NCBI GenBank assembly: GCA_946902985.2
Contig: OX336389.2
Span: 169,332,704 to 169,396,703, forward strand
DNA length: 64,000 bases
From: Meconema thalassinum
Lineage: Eukaryota; Arthropoda; Insecta; Orthoptera; Tettigoniidae
Direction of reading: 5' to 3'
Shown here: in pieces, positions 45,330 to 57,112 of the stretch
How the letters are laid out: every line of letters starts with the position of its first letter
Position numbering within the stretch: position 1 is the stretch's first letter
Translations under genes and position numbers: made by a program
Notes under the pieces: generated by a model
Told to the model about the DNA's origin: nothing
Database searches by the model: none
Seen by the model: only the letters and a program-made list of their open reading frames with translations

Positions 45330-46943
45330 TATGAATGTTTTGATTTTGTCTTGTGTTATGCCTATGAACATCATTGTTTGTTTTAAGAAAAACATCTTTA
45401 TTCATTTAATTATTTTTAAAAAACATAATACTTTCAAAGATATATATGAAGGGCAGTGGGAGAATGTTTAAATCTTTAAACAGAGGTCTACATGATTCTC
45501 TAGAGTTTACATTTGCCATAATTCTAATCGCCCTCTTTTGTATCCTAAACATGCTTAGTATATCTGGCTACATACCCCAAAATATGATCCCATATCTTAA
45601 GTATGAATGGAAATAAGCAAAATAAGTATTTCTAAATGTGTGCATGCTAGTTCAGGTTTTCAAAATACGTAACGCAAAGCACATCGAGTTCAGTTTAGTA
45701 TTCAGATATTGTATATGTTTATTCCATTTCAAGTCTTGTTGTATCCATAGTCCTAAAAACTTTGTTTCTGATTTATTTTCTATTTGATGACCATTTAATG
45801 TTATATTGGGATTCGCAGGATTCCTATTCTGTATAGTGTGGAAATTTAGACATACTGTTTTTTTATAGTTTATTATGAGGCGATTATCTTGTGACCATTT
45901 GGTTCACTCTCCTGTAACGGAGTCAGCAGACTGCTGTATGACCTGTTTAGTTTCGCCTTTTATTACGAGTGTTGTATCGTCCGCAAACAAAATTTCTTTA
46001 TGTGAATGAACGTTCTGTGTTATATCATTGATATATAGAAGAAAGAGTAGTGGGCCCAAACCCGATCCCTGGGGTACTCCAAATTCAATAATTCCCTCAT
46101 TGGACAATGTTTCATTAAGTAATTTGGTTCCATCATCCTTGTGTCTCAAGCTTACTATTTGTTTACGCCTTGTTAAGTAAGACTCTATCCATTTATTAGC
46201 TAGACCTCTAATACCATATTGATTTAGTTTGGTAAGGAGGATTTTATGGTCAACAACATCAAATGATTTCGATAAATCCAAGAATAGGCCAGTTACATGT
46301 TCCTTATTGTCAATTAATTTCAGTATACAATTACTACATTCGTAAATTGCCGTCTGTGTAGATTTTTCCGTTCTGAATCCATGTTGTGAGTTTGATAATA
46401 TTTTATTTTTTCTATGAAACTTATCAGTCTCTTATACATAATTTTTTCCACAATTTTTGCAATTCCAGTTGGTAAGGTAATAGGACGATAGTTATCTAAT
46501 TCATCTTTTGAACCGTTTTTGTGCACTGGAATTACTTTTGATAACTTCAAAATATCCGGGTAAGTTCCTGAGAGAATTGAACTGTTTATTAAGTGCGTAA
46601 GTGGATTTATTATATTTTCTGCACATTTCTTTAAAATTGCACCAGGGATGCCATCAATGCCAGCACAGAATTTATTTTTTAGCTCTTTTATAACTATTCT
46701 TACCTCTTCACTTGTGACATGATTTATAAATAATGAATCACTGCATATATTTATTTTATTATTAGAATTTAGTGTATTTACCTGTGATTTATTTAATAAT
46801 TTTTGTGGAATTTCCAGAAAATAGTCGTTAAAAGTGTTTGCTATTTCCTCTGGATTATTAATCACTTTATTATTTCTGGTCAGTGTAATGTTCCTTTGTA
46901 TTTTAGCAGATATTCCAGTTTCTTTCTTTATCACGGACCACAT
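45180..46943 (-). pseudogene. LINE copy A ORF2: reverse transcriptase
   Basis: Minus strand, first piece (46943-46320): MWSVIKKETGISAKIQRNIT, EEIANTFNDYF, CAGIDGIPGAILKK, VIPVHKNGSKDELDNYRPIT, QTHNMDSERK. Second piece (46281-45904, other frame): MDLSKSFDVVDHKILL (motif A), IESYLTRRKQIVSL, EFGVPQGSGLGPLLFLLYIN and ILFADDTTLVIKG (FADD intact). Broken once at about 46300-46320. The tail MNKDVFLKTNNDVHRHNT is readable at 45405 downward. CR1/jockey-group features. Confidence 0.85.
45267..45326. repeat. (TG)n microsatellite
   Basis: About 28 TG units with one CG interruption inside the C-terminal coding part of LINE copy A. The plus-strand relative at 51560-51585 has only about six CA units. Confidence 0.95.
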
Positions 46944-47379
46944 AGCCCTTTTTTATTAGATGATTGGGAAATAAAATTATCATTATGCATTTTCTTTGCT
47001 AGTCTTATTACCTTATTTAATATGCTAGTGTATTTTTTGTAGTATAAATTGAATTCAGGTGTTGTGTGGTATTGTTTATATAATTTGTGTAGAAATTTCT
47101 TTCTTTGACATGAATTTATAATCCCTGTTGTTATCCAATTGCTAGTTTTGTTATTTTGAACAGTTCTTCGTTTAAAGGGGAATGCTATTTCAAAATAGTG
47201 TTTTAGGGTACTGTTAAATGCATTAAATTTATCATTTACATTTTCTAGTTCATAAATTTCTGTCCATGTTTCCTTATTTAATAAGTCATTGAAATATGTA
47301 ACATTTGATTCAGTGAATGACCTGCACTTTGATTTTACTCCTTTATCATTATTATTGATTGTTTCGGATACTTCAAAAC

Positions 47380-48203
47380 TCAGTATTTGTCCATGGTGGT
47401 CACTAAAACCCGGACAATAGATTCTATTGAATGGTGATATTTATCTGTATTTATAAAAATTTGATCAGGAGTGGTTTTACTAAATTTTGTTATTCTTGTT
47501 GGGGTATTTACTGTAGGTTTCAGTCCATAGGAAATTAGTAACTGTGTTAATAATTCACAATTTCTATCAAATTTTAAGAAATCCACATTTACATCCCCAC
47601 AAATTATTATATCGAAATTTACTTTGCTCATGTTATTGAGTAGCAATTCTAATTTATCTATTAATAAACGAAACTTTCCTGACGGAGAACGGTATACGCA
47701 TACAATTATTAACTTAAACTGTTGTATTTTTACGGCAGAGAATTCAAAATCCTGTTCCATAATTAGATAATCATAAGCTGTTATCTGTTCATGATCTAAA
47801 TTATTTCTTAAGAAGATGCAAGTACCACCATGGCTGATATTAGATCTAGAGTATTTACTAGCTTGTATAAACCCTGGGAATTGAATAATTCGAGTTGTTC
47901 CTCTTTCAGCCAATGTTCTGAAATACATAGTGCTGAGATGTCTTTAAGTTCATTTTTAAGCATTAGATTTATGTAATCAATTTTATTATAAAGAGACTGG
48001 ACATTCTGGTGGAAAATTTTAAATTTGTTACTTTTGCAAGCTTGTGTTGGTGATTTATTTACATTATTATTATCATAATTGTTATTATTATTGTTGCTAG
48101 ACAAATCCGAAATACCATTGTTGCACTCCGTTAAATTTGACTTCAAAAGATCTGAAAGCCAAACCTCACGTTTGGCTTCTTCTACCAGTTTCCCAGCTTC
48201 CAC
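47380..48203 (-). pseudogene. LINE copy A ORF2: start and APE endonuclease
   Basis: Starts MEAGKLVEEAKREVWLSDLL, has an Asn-rich linker (SSNNNNNNYDNNN), then FKIFHQNVQSLYNKIDYINL and DISALCISEHWLKEEQLEL (endonuclease entry with the catalytic Glu). After a frameshift near 47880 it reads KLIIVCVYRSPSGKFRLLID, NFDIIICGDVNVDF (GD-N box) and TPTRITKFSKTTPDQIFIN. Upstream overlap with ORF1's end is small. Confidence 0.85.
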
Positions 48204-48306
48204 TCTAATGATATTTCTGTTGAATTATTCTTACCTTTTGAATTTACAATTTTGCAGATTTCATCACTAAGATACTCTTTTCCTAATCTATTTAAGTGTA
48301 GGCCAT

Positions 48307-48624
48307 TTTTTTTTGTCGTGTAGCCTCCTGAGAGGCCGAGTGCAGGTCTTTCTAGTCGACGCCCGTGGGCGACCTGCGCGTCGGGATGAGAGATGGAATG
48401 GATGAAGATGAATGAAACTGGGCAAGGATGTGGAAGGAAGCGGCCGTGGCCTGTCAGAAGGTACTGTCCCAGCATTTGCCTGGTGTTGAAAATGGGAAAC
48501 CACGGAAAACCATTTCAAGGACAGCCGACGGTGGGGCTCGAACCCACGCGTCTACCGAGACAGCAGAGAGCTTGGCCCCTTGACCTAACGCAGTGCTTTA
48601 TCCCGCGTAGCCACTACTGTCGGT
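48307..48624 (-). repeat. tRNA-derived SINE, family C, intact
   Basis: The minus strand starts with a tRNA-like head (TGGCTACGCGGGATAAAGCA region, box B GGGTTCGAGCCC), continues through CCTTGAAATGGTTTTCCGTG and GGCCACGGCCGCTTCCTTCC, and ends in A8. A perfect 12-bp duplication, AGTGTAGGCCAT, lies at 48295-48306 and 48625-48636. It cuts the end of LINE copy A ORF1. Confidence 0.95.
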
Positions 48625-49536
48625 AGTGTAGGCCATGCCGAGTGTGGAAATTCCTGTCTAATTTACTTACATCTACAATTTGGACATTTGGAAAACTCTT
48701 ACAAATTTTATGAATTTTTCCATTTGTAACCTCTATTTCTACATTTACACTTGATTTGGGAATTAAATCATATCTCTGCGGAATGTTTACAATAATGACA
48801 TTTGTTTTTTGCATGGATGGCAATGTACCCTTTAAATCTTTGATTACCTTTTTACTCTCATTTCTATAGACGTCGTTTGCTCCAGCGATGATCACTGCGT
48901 AGTCCTTTGCAGTGGGGACGCACACTCTCCTATCATCCCGTTCGTGACCTCTGCAATTTGAGCTCCTGGCTTTACTGTCGAAGTGACCTCCATTTCTCTG
49001 CTTCTCTCCAATACGCTTGCTGCTACATCTCGCCCGTGGCTATCCGCAAATATCCGCAACTTCCTGGATTTTCTCTTTATCACTTTCTTCTTTTCTTCTT
49101 GAGGAAAATCATCATTTTCTTCGTCAAGCACTCCAAATGAATTTGAGACGGGAATTTCAGTTACATGTACTCCGTTTATAGGCCTAGGCTTATTCAATCT
49201 TACCTTACCAGCAATCACTGTCGACCAAGTTTCCTTGCTTTCCTCTCTGTTTCCTTTTAATTTATTCATCTCTTCCAATAACTTAGCAATATATTCCTTT
49301 AACAGCTTTATAATTTCGTCTTTTGAGGACAGTTCGTTTCTCAGGTTATGACATTCGCATGACGGTAGCGGTAGGCCTACATTACGACAATCGGTTTCAC
49401 TTTTCTCCTCATTCAATTTTACCTGAGATCTTGTGATGACTTTATTTGCATTTTTTACTTTTATTTTGCACGACGAGCATAAATCCGTTACGGTTACACT
49501 ACCTGACGAGACACTAACACTGTTTACTGTCGTCAT
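48614..49536 (-). pseudogene. LINE copy A ORF1 with SGNH/GDSL esterase domain
   Basis: Start MTTVNSVSVSSGSVTVTDLC. A Cys-rich N-terminus (CSSC at 20-23, C50, CECH at 60-63), a coiled coil at about 70-97 (IIKLLKEYIAKLLEEMNKLK), a basic patch (KKKVIKRKSRK), then RIFADSHGRD with the block I Ser at 166. After a frameshift near 48910 it continues KDYAVIIAGANDVYRNESKK (GAND, block III) and HTRHGLH (block V His). This matches the esterase-type ORF1 known in CR1/L2-group LINEs. Residues after the SINE give NRLGKEYLSDEICKIVN. It would bind the element's RNA; the esterase role is not settled in the family. Confidence 0.82.
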
Positions 49537-50037
49537 ACTAGAGATCTAAGTTAGCCTAGATGTTTACACCAAATTACACTACATTTATTTTAATTATTAC
49601 TACCTAATAGAATTAATCTAATTACCTACCAATAAAGAATAATGTGAAATACGTATATCTTCCAATCGGGTGAAGTCTCGTAAAAGCACCACTGCTCTAC
49701 TTGGTTCAAACAGTGATTGAAGAAGTCACCGAATCTTTGGATACACGTTCCCACAACTTAGTTTAAGTTTATTAAATAATAAAATAATAATATCGTATGG
49801 CCTCGGGTGCTTGGTGCAAGCTTTGTTAATTGACACACAGAGGGTAGCTTGCATGTCGAAGTTTATTAAATTATCAATAAGAATTTCTAAATACTATCAA
49901 TATTCCGTATTACACTTGATCTAAGGAAAGTAACTTTATAGATTTTAAAACCTCTGTTATAATATTTTACCACTTTTATCAAATATTTACACTAGCTGCT
50001 ATTTCACTACACTTTCACTGTGACGCCATCTTGCCAA
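49537..50037 (-). promoter_or_regulatory. LINE copy A 5' UTR / internal promoter
   Basis: About 500 bp, matching copy B's leader (50367-50780) except for an extra block of about 95 bp at 49772-49866. The first bases on the minus strand, GGCAAGATGGCGTCACAGTG, fit a YY1/Pleiohomeotic site (AAGATGGC) overlapping an ATF-like TGGCGTCA. Confidence 0.55.
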
Positions 50038-50785
50038 AGGCAACCAGCAACCATTGTTGACCAAGTTTCCTTGCTTTCTTCTCTGTTTCCTTTTAATTTA
50101 TTCAACTCTTGCATTAACTTAGCGATATCTTCCTGTAGCAGGTTTATAATTTCCTCTTTTTAGGACAGTTCGTTTCTCAGGTTATGACATTCGCATGACT
50201 GTACCGGTACATTACGACAAACTGTTTCACTTTTCTCCTCATTCAATTTTATCTGAGATCTTGATATGATTTTATTTGCATTTTTAACATTTATTTTGTA
50301 CGACGAGCATAAATCCGTAACGGTTACACTAGCTGACGAGACACTAACACTGTTTACTGACGCCATACTAGAGATCGAAGTTAGCCTAGATGTTTACACC
50401 AAGTTACACTAAATTTATTTTATTTATTACTACCGTACCTAAATGAATTAATCTAATTACCTATCGATAAAGAATAATGTGAAATACGCATATCTTCCAA
50501 TCGGGTGAAATCTTGTAAAAGCTCTAATGCTTTACTTGGTTCAAACAGTGATTGAAGAAGTCACCGAATCTTTGGGTACACGTTCTCACTACTTAGTTTG
50601 AGTTTATTAAATTATCGATAAGAATTTCTAAATACTATCAATATTCCGTATTTCACTTGACCTAAGGAAAGTGACTTCATATATTTTAAACCTCTGTTAT
50701 AATAACCTACCACTTTTATCAAATATTTACACTAGCTGCTATTTCACTACCGGTACACTTTCACTGTGACGCCATCATGCGTTAA
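50038..50785 (-). pseudogene. LINE copy B, 5' part (leader and ORF1 start)
   Basis: ORF1 starts at 50366 (MASVNSVSVSSASVTVTDLC) and runs through ECHNLRNELS to a stop at about 50160, then a broken remainder to ETWSTMVAG at 50040. There it meets copy A's 5' end. The missing next words, NKPRPKNG, are found at 41831 on the far side of copy A. The leader ends at about 50780 with CATGATGGCGTCACAG. Confidence 0.85.
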
Positions 50786-52065
50786 CAGCTTATGATTATC
50801 TAATTATGGAACAGGATTTTGAATTCTCCGCCGTAAGAATACAGCAAGGAAGCCTCCGTGGCTTAGGCGGCAGCACGCCGGCCTCTCACCGCTAGGTCCG
50901 TGGTTCAAATCCCGGTCACTCCATGTGAGATCTGTGCTGGACAAAACGGAGGCAGACAGGTTTTTCTCCGGGTACTCCGGTTTTCCCTGTCACAATTTCA
51001 TTCCAGCAACACTCTCCACTATCATTTCATTTCATCTGTCATTCATTTAATCATTGCCCCAGAGGAGTGCGTCAGGCCTCGGCAGCCGGCACAGTCCATA
51101 TCCTCGCCGCTAGATGGGGGTTCATTCATTCCATTCCTGACCCGGTCGGAGACTGGAAGCAGGCTGTGGATTTTCATGAATACAGCAAATAAAGTTAATA
51201 ATTGTATGCGTATACCGTTCTCTGTCAGAAAATTTTCGTTTATTTATAGATAAATTAGAATTATTACTCAATAACATGAGCAAAGTAAATTTCGATATAA
51301 TAATTTGTGGGGATGTAAATGTGGATTTATTAAAGTGTGATAGATATTGTGAATTATTAACACAGTTACTAATTTCCCATGGACTGAAACCTACAATAAA
51401 TACGCCGGCAAGAATAACAAATTTTTAAATTCTTTTTACATAACACAATACTTTCAAAGATATGAATGCAGGGCAGTGGAAGGATGTTTAAATGAATAAG
51501 GACGTTTTTCTTAAAACAAACAATGATGTTCATAGGCATAACACAAGACAAAATCAAAACATTCATATTTCACACACACACAAGCATATATCTAAAAGGA
51601 ACGTTTCACACAGGAGTTAAATTATACAATAAACTACCCCAGTATATAAAATTGGCCCCAAAAGAAAAAAACTTTGAAGGAATGTTGAAGGTTTATCTGC
51701 AGTGCCATTGTTTATACTGTGTAGTTGAATATCTTAGCGTATAGGAACGATGAAATCTATAATTATATTTTACTTTTCTATTTTAATTGTAATATCTAGC
51801 TGTAAGTTGTTGCATTTATAGAATTGAGTTAAGTTTTCATAGTGTGATAATAGAGTAAGGTGTAAAGAGTTATCCAATAAGATTTTATCTCTTAAGATCT
51901 ATTATTATAATATGTTATAAATAATTATTGTATTTGTAATATACACATGTAAGTTCTTTTATTTTATAGATATAATTTCTGACGTGTCCTATATCAAAAA
52001 TGTATTGTATACATGTATATAATTAATCTAATGGATAAATGAAAATCTAATCTAATCTAAACCGC
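50786..52065 (+). mobile_element. CR1/jockey-like LINE pieces, plus strand, rearranged
   Basis: 50786-51424 is an endonuclease segment (LIMEQDFEFSAVRI before the SINE; after it RIPFSVRKFSF-type sequence in broken frame). 51425-51490 is a short piece in the opposite orientation. 51491-52065 is the LINE 3' end: MNKDVF-like frames, then NKLPQYIKLAPKEKNFEGML, a 3' UTR and a (TCTAA)n tail at 52046-52063. The order suggests a twin-primed insertion. Confidence 0.75.
50848..51177 (+). repeat. tRNA-derived SINE, family B
   Basis: Plus-oriented, GCCTCCGTGGCTTAGGCGGC head, GGCTGTGGATTTTCAT end. Target duplication GAATACAGCAA at 50837-50847 and 51178-51188 inside the LINE endonuclease region. Inside, one base of GGGGGCTTCATTC is missing compared with the other copies. 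Confidence 0.95.
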
Positions 52066-52352
52066 TCATTCCTGTTCGTGCGATTGAATGCTAACTTGCC
52101 CAGGAGCGGCTTCGTGAACTTTTCCACAAGAAGAATCGGATTCCGTGGTAGTGTTTAGATAAAACCACATTGCAATGAAAATACCCGTTGGTATTCATCA
52201 CGAGGATATCAAATCCCATGTGTTATACGACAAAGCATAACGTTAAAACAACGAAACATTCACTTGACAGTTGTCAATCAGAGGGGCGGCTCCTTACCAT
52301 GGTAGCAAGTTTGCGCTACAACCAAAATTCTGGACCTTTATTGATTCAAATT
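52066..52352. other. Unassigned spacer
   Basis: Just under 300 bp between the LINE tail and the next transposon. No coding or repeat signal recognised. Confidence 0.4.
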
Positions 52353-55300
52353 CGATGGTGTTGAACAGCAACCTCGTATGACAAAAATGTCAGTTTTACA
52401 GGAGAGCACAAAAACGTTCTAGAATCTTTAGAATCAACTCGGTGTAAAGGAATTGCTGCATTAATAGTTGCTATTGACACAAATAATTATTGGATAATGT
52501 ATCCAAATAATTTCAACCAGTACTTAAATTATAAATTGACATACGAGTTTGCTGTATCAAGAAACTGCTGAAATATTGACTTACAAGGTTGTTGCATTTG
52601 ACATACGAGTTTGCTGCAACAAATACAGATCAAGGTTTAATAAATTCATCTGACATAAGTGTTTCAATAAATTAAAGAATTATATTAATCTAACTCCAAC
52701 ATTTGTTTTTCGTTTGTAATAGCATACAAAATTTGAAATATCCAAGATACATTTCAGTTTTTCACACCAGACTTCTTTCCATGGTGGGGAAGGTCATCAT
52801 AGAATTGGTGCACATGTTGTGGAAGAACACGCTTAAGTTCTTGCAGGTACTGCCACTTGATATGGGATAGTTTGAGCCGGTTACTGTACAAACTTTTATA
52901 TTGAACGTCCTTCGAAGTCACCTTCCTCCTTTGAGGCACCATTTGCATGATAGATGAGAACTGCAGTTTATAAAAGATTCCTTCTGGCTTATAAGTATAC
53001 TGGACGACATTATTCACAGTTGGATCATTCTTGAAATTTCCAGGTCTGATTGAAGAATAAGCCTCCCCTCTAGGAACGTCAAAGTCTCTAAAGAAGTCAT
53101 GTGTAATGCATTTGGCAAGATATGGAAAAGGCTTATTTCATGCTTCACGTGTCACTGCTAGGTAATCATGAGGGTGATGTATTTCCTTGTTCTTTAGCCT
53201 GCGTTCTATTGCAGCATGTACAGAGTCTGCCTCCATCTGGGTGTGTCCTTTCTCGAGATATTTCTGTTCTAACTGAAAGTTTGTCTCGATAGCCAGATGT
53301 AACAATGCATTTGCCAGAGTTTTGTTCTTATTTTGGTAAACACATCCGTCAGACCAAAGTATGATGTGCTTTGGCTTTTCTTGTGGCCACGCTGCTATTT
53401 CACCTTCAAGAAAATCTACAGCACAAGACGTAAAATTTGTAGCCTTTACTTCTCCTTCTGTTTCATTCCACCAGTAACAACAAACATGTTTTGTACATAG
53501 GATAAAAAAGGGTGATTATGGAAACACAATTTGGTTTTGTATTATAAGGCAGAAGCCGTCAATGCTTGTGCTAGTTTAACCTGCTGAAGATCAACTGTGT
53601 AGACATTACATTCGCCTTTATCTGCACGCACTTTGTCTCTTTCTTTCTAATCTCTTGCTTCCTTTTTGGACTCTTCATGAACCTCGTATTCCTCCTTCGA
53701 TATATTACCAACCCTATATTCACAAACAAATGTTACATTGGTCTTTATTAGTCTGAAAGAGGGAAATCTTCATTGAAGTGACAAGTTCTATGAATGTGAA
53801 ACGGCAAATGGGATTTTTGTCCTGAGTTCTGCATTCTTCTAAATATAAGTTATAAAAGTGTTGCCCTGACTTAATTATGGGCTCACACTTTAAAATACTA
53901 AAAATGTGCAGTCCGATACGGCGTGTTGTATAGTTTTGATGTGTCCTTCCTGCAGTAATGAGACTCCATTTTAGGAATTCCATTGAGGAAATTAACAGCG
54001 AAGAGTTTACATTCAGGTTTTCCTTTTGCTTTAGTAGCTCTCACTGGAATTTCATTACTTGTTCTACGATTATCATCTCCTTGGGTAGAAGGTCCAACAC
54101 TGGTCACTGGATCATAAGTATCCTGATCGGTACTGGTAGTATTCTCGTTGAGACCAGAGCTCATACTATTGTTATAATTCAACACCCAGTTCCTTACAGA
54201 CCATTCCCCAATGTTGAAGGTATTAAGAAATGTTTTCTTGCATACTTCTTTTCTTGTTCCGTTGACATTTAAATGATAGTGCAGAGATTGTGTACGGCGA
54301 TCTCCAGGCTGCTTTCTTCTTATTTGTTTCTTATTCTTGGCGACTACCAAATTAGCAACATAGATCTTCTTTTCTTCCCAAGTCATCCTCCAAAACTTAT
54401 GAAACATAGAATTACGGACTGTTTAAGGTATTTCCATGCAATGCATTTTTCCTGACTTATGACATGCTATAGAGTTGCATATTGGACGAATCATTCTTCC
54501 TTTTCTGTCTCTCTTACCTTTAACAATCGATCCTCCATTTCTCTTCCTTTCTAAAGAGGTATATGGTTTCCCTTCTCGACGAAGTCTCTTTAACTTACTT
54601 CGATCCCACTCTTCCATTTTCTTTCGTTTTGTGACAGCTGGTCTCTCAGGCACCCTTATGTCAGATTCATTTGCACGAGGAAATGAATTTATTTCATCCC
54701 CTATGTCAGAACAAGGTGTAATAGGTTCTGGATTATCAATCATCTCACTTTCATTGGGGTCGAAAACAAACTATGGATCACTATAGTTTTCTATCTCCGT
54801 TCATTCAATTTCATCCAGAGAGAAATCTTGCAATCTGACTGGCACACTTACTGTTTGCTCATTTGTAGAAATAGAAGCTTCGACTATGGTAGGTAAACTG
54901 GACTGCATAAGGTCTTCCTCCACTAGTAGCATTTGACAAATGTCCAAACCCCATCTGCCGCATTAAATCTTCCTGTGAAGGTCCTTTATCCTCTCCATGG
55001 CCTTCTTCACCACTAGTCATATCACTTGCCAGAGACATTATTTTGTGTGCTCTAGACTTGAAAGGCTCCATCTAAAAATGACAATGTAATATGCTAATCA
55101 GTCATGACAAGTCCTTCATGAATAAAATAAATTTCAAATGAAGAGGTTATGTTAGGTTCCACAGGTCAGTGATGCTATAAAACAACGTTAAAGTTTAAAA
55201 TATTTCATTTTCGTAAAACCATAAAGGAAAAAAGCAATATAATCAAAACAACTATGAGTAATTTATGACAGTGTGTGATATTTCACTGGATGTAAATTTC

Positions 55301-55770
55301 AGTATGGTCTGGTATATGAACGTTGTTTCGGTGAATTCAGAGATACACCGTAGAATTAAATAAAGTGAACTTACGTTTATTTCCCAGTTTCATCAATAAA
55401 CGTTCCAAGTAATGCAAAAAATAGGTAAAAAGCAGAAAACATCGAAGCAAACAACCACAATTAACAATCGCGCACAGTAGCGTGAAACTGTAAACACTTG
55501 ACATACGAGTTAGCGGCATAGAATCTACAAAACCTTGAAAGATCAGAGAGACACGTAAGTCAAAGAAATTGACATACTAGTTTGAAGCAGAGAATAAAAC
55601 ACACCATTGACATACGAGAATATTTTGAATGTAGCTTTCTAAGAGTTTACATTCCCATTTTGACTTGCAAGGTTTCTGCAGAATATTCAGCATGATTTCC
55701 TTCATACGGATTGGATGAAATCCCATTTTTCGTAATTTTTGACATACGAGGTTGCTGTTCAACACCATCG
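52353..55770 (-). mobile_element. DUF7869-type DNA transposon, element 1 (decayed)
   Basis: Inverted ends of 28-30 bp begin CGATGGTGTTGAACAGCAAC and continue CTCGTATG on both sides (52353 and, inverted, 55770). Subterminal TGACATACGAG(T/G)TT repeats occur at about 52543, 52601, 55501, 55571, 55604 and 55738. The coding remnant (52754-55071, minus) belongs to the same family as element 2. No exact target duplication is visible (AATT left, TAAT right). Confidence 0.85.
52754..55071 (-). pseudogene. DUF7869-type transposase-like protein, broken
   Basis: N-terminus at 55071: MEPFKSRAHKIMSLASDMTS. Then KKMEEWDRSKLKRLRREGKP and PYTSLERKRNGG, MFHKFWRMTWEEKKIYVANL, FNIGEWSVRNWVLNYNNSMS, FLNGIPKMESHYCRKDTSKL, and KDQCNIC. 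Further on, in other frames, comes the core: ILWSDGCVYQNKNK-like sequence, then KGHTQMEADSVHAAIE-like sequence near 53220-53260. It ends PQHVHQFYDDLPHHGKKSGV. At least five stops or frameshifts. The motif order equals element 2, so the family assignment is secure even though the protein is dead. Confidence 0.82.
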
Positions 55771-56354
55771 TAATATTTGCTTAGATGGAGCCGGGATGTA
55801 TTAAATCTTATCACTCATAGTGGGTCGGGACGAGCGCAGTTCTGTGTGACTCTGCCAAGGGCCAGCTAGGCAATATAGTTCACTACTCGCTGCAACCCAG
55901 GCTGCTTGAACAGGATGGTATACGAGAAGACGAACCTAGCGAGTCCAGCGGGTGCATGGGGGATGGGTGGGGTAAGAGCAACGTGAGGTTGCTTAACGCA
56001 GTCCATAGAGTTCAAAAGTAGATACGGTATATTCGGCTTTTAGGCAGCAGATAGCGCGGCTACGTTAGCATGCTCTGGTGGCTGACAAGCACAACTCGGC
56101 GTTGTCACGCGGAACTTAATATATGCACAGTATTTACATGATTGAACATTAATATAGATCTTCTACTGATATCCGTATTTGATATCAGATATAATATATT
56201 TGAAACGTACAGTTTAATCAAACTAAAACGAGTGGCTACTACTACAGATGTTCTGTCCATCGTTACTCTGACAAGGTTCATGTTTGCCAAAGAATATGTG
56301 TTTTTTTTTACTGACTGGTTCGCCGCGTCAATAGTTTCTATAGATTTTGCTTAT
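55771..56354. other. Spacer between the two related transposons
   Basis: About 580 bp. It has a GC-richer stretch (55800-56110) and no recognised coding frame. TTAT at 56351-56354 is the left target copy for element 2. Confidence 0.5.
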
Positions 56355-56539
56355 CGATGGCTTAGTATGAAAACCTCGTATGGCACAATTTATAAATTTT
56401 ACAGGAGAAACAAAAAAATTATTTTCTGCACTATTTATCCTAGAATGATTTTCATTTTTTTACATGTTTTTGATTTGAACTATTTAGAATCATTATAGAA
56501 CAGAGTTTTATCTTCATTGTTGTTGGTAATTTATTTATG

Positions 56540-56655
56540 GGACATACGAGGTTATCCTTCTTAACTTTCTTGATATACGTGGTTTTCACGATTTGTTTAT
56601 TGTTATACGTGTTTTTCATACTATAGGGCTATGTAACTTACGTGGTTTTCACGTA
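56540..56655. repeat. Left subterminal repeat array of element 2
   Basis: ACATACGAGGTTATCC (56541), ATATACGTGGTTTTCACG (56572), TTATACGTGTTTTTCAT (56602) and CTTACGTGGTTTTCACG (56637), together with the TIR copy. All share TACG(A/T)GGTTTTCA. Likely transposase-binding sites, by analogy with other DNA transposons. Confidence 0.75.
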
Positions 56656-57112
56656 TAATAACAAGCTGATGCGTATGCTGCATTAGTCATAATACTACAT
56701 AATTTCATTTTAGAAAAACTTGAATTTAATATTTCAGAGTTTGATGTACACGCTTAGATTTTCAATGAGTTCTTCTATAAAAAAAAACGTTCATAATTTT
56801 TTTTCTTTTTTTAGTTTAGGTCTTACAAAAGTTGGCTGTTGCTACGTATTGTAACTTTGACAAGACCTCTTATAAAAATCTTTGTTAACAATTTAGATAT
56901 TGCAACACCCCCATAGTTTATTTTACTGTAGGTGTAATAAAAGATTATTCAGTGAAGTAATATGGATTTATTATACAAAAAGGAATACATAACTTAACAA
57001 GAAATAATTATTAAAATTAAACTACTTTTCTATTACAGTACAAAAAATAAACACCAAAAAGTCCCCATTGAAATATAAAATAAATGAAGGTTTCTGTTCT
57101 TATCCTTATGCT

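Larger units (their letters stand above)
41832..50037 (-). mobile_element. CR1/jockey-like LINE, copy A, full length with insertions
   Basis: The 5' end is at 50037 (minus, CAAGATGGCGTCACAGTGAA), with a 5' UTR of about 500 bp, ORF1 (49536 to about 48200), ORF2 (48203 to about 45180), a 3' region with TG repeats, and a (CTAT)n tail at 41835-41862. An RTE LINE (41970-44915) and a SINE (48307-48624) lie inside; without them it is about 4.9 kb. It sits in copy B's ORF1 with a short target deletion instead of a duplication. Confidence 0.85.

Noticed and set aside
53958..54272. 104-residue plus-strand frame
   Set aside because: Shadow of the DUF7869-type pseudogene on the other strand.
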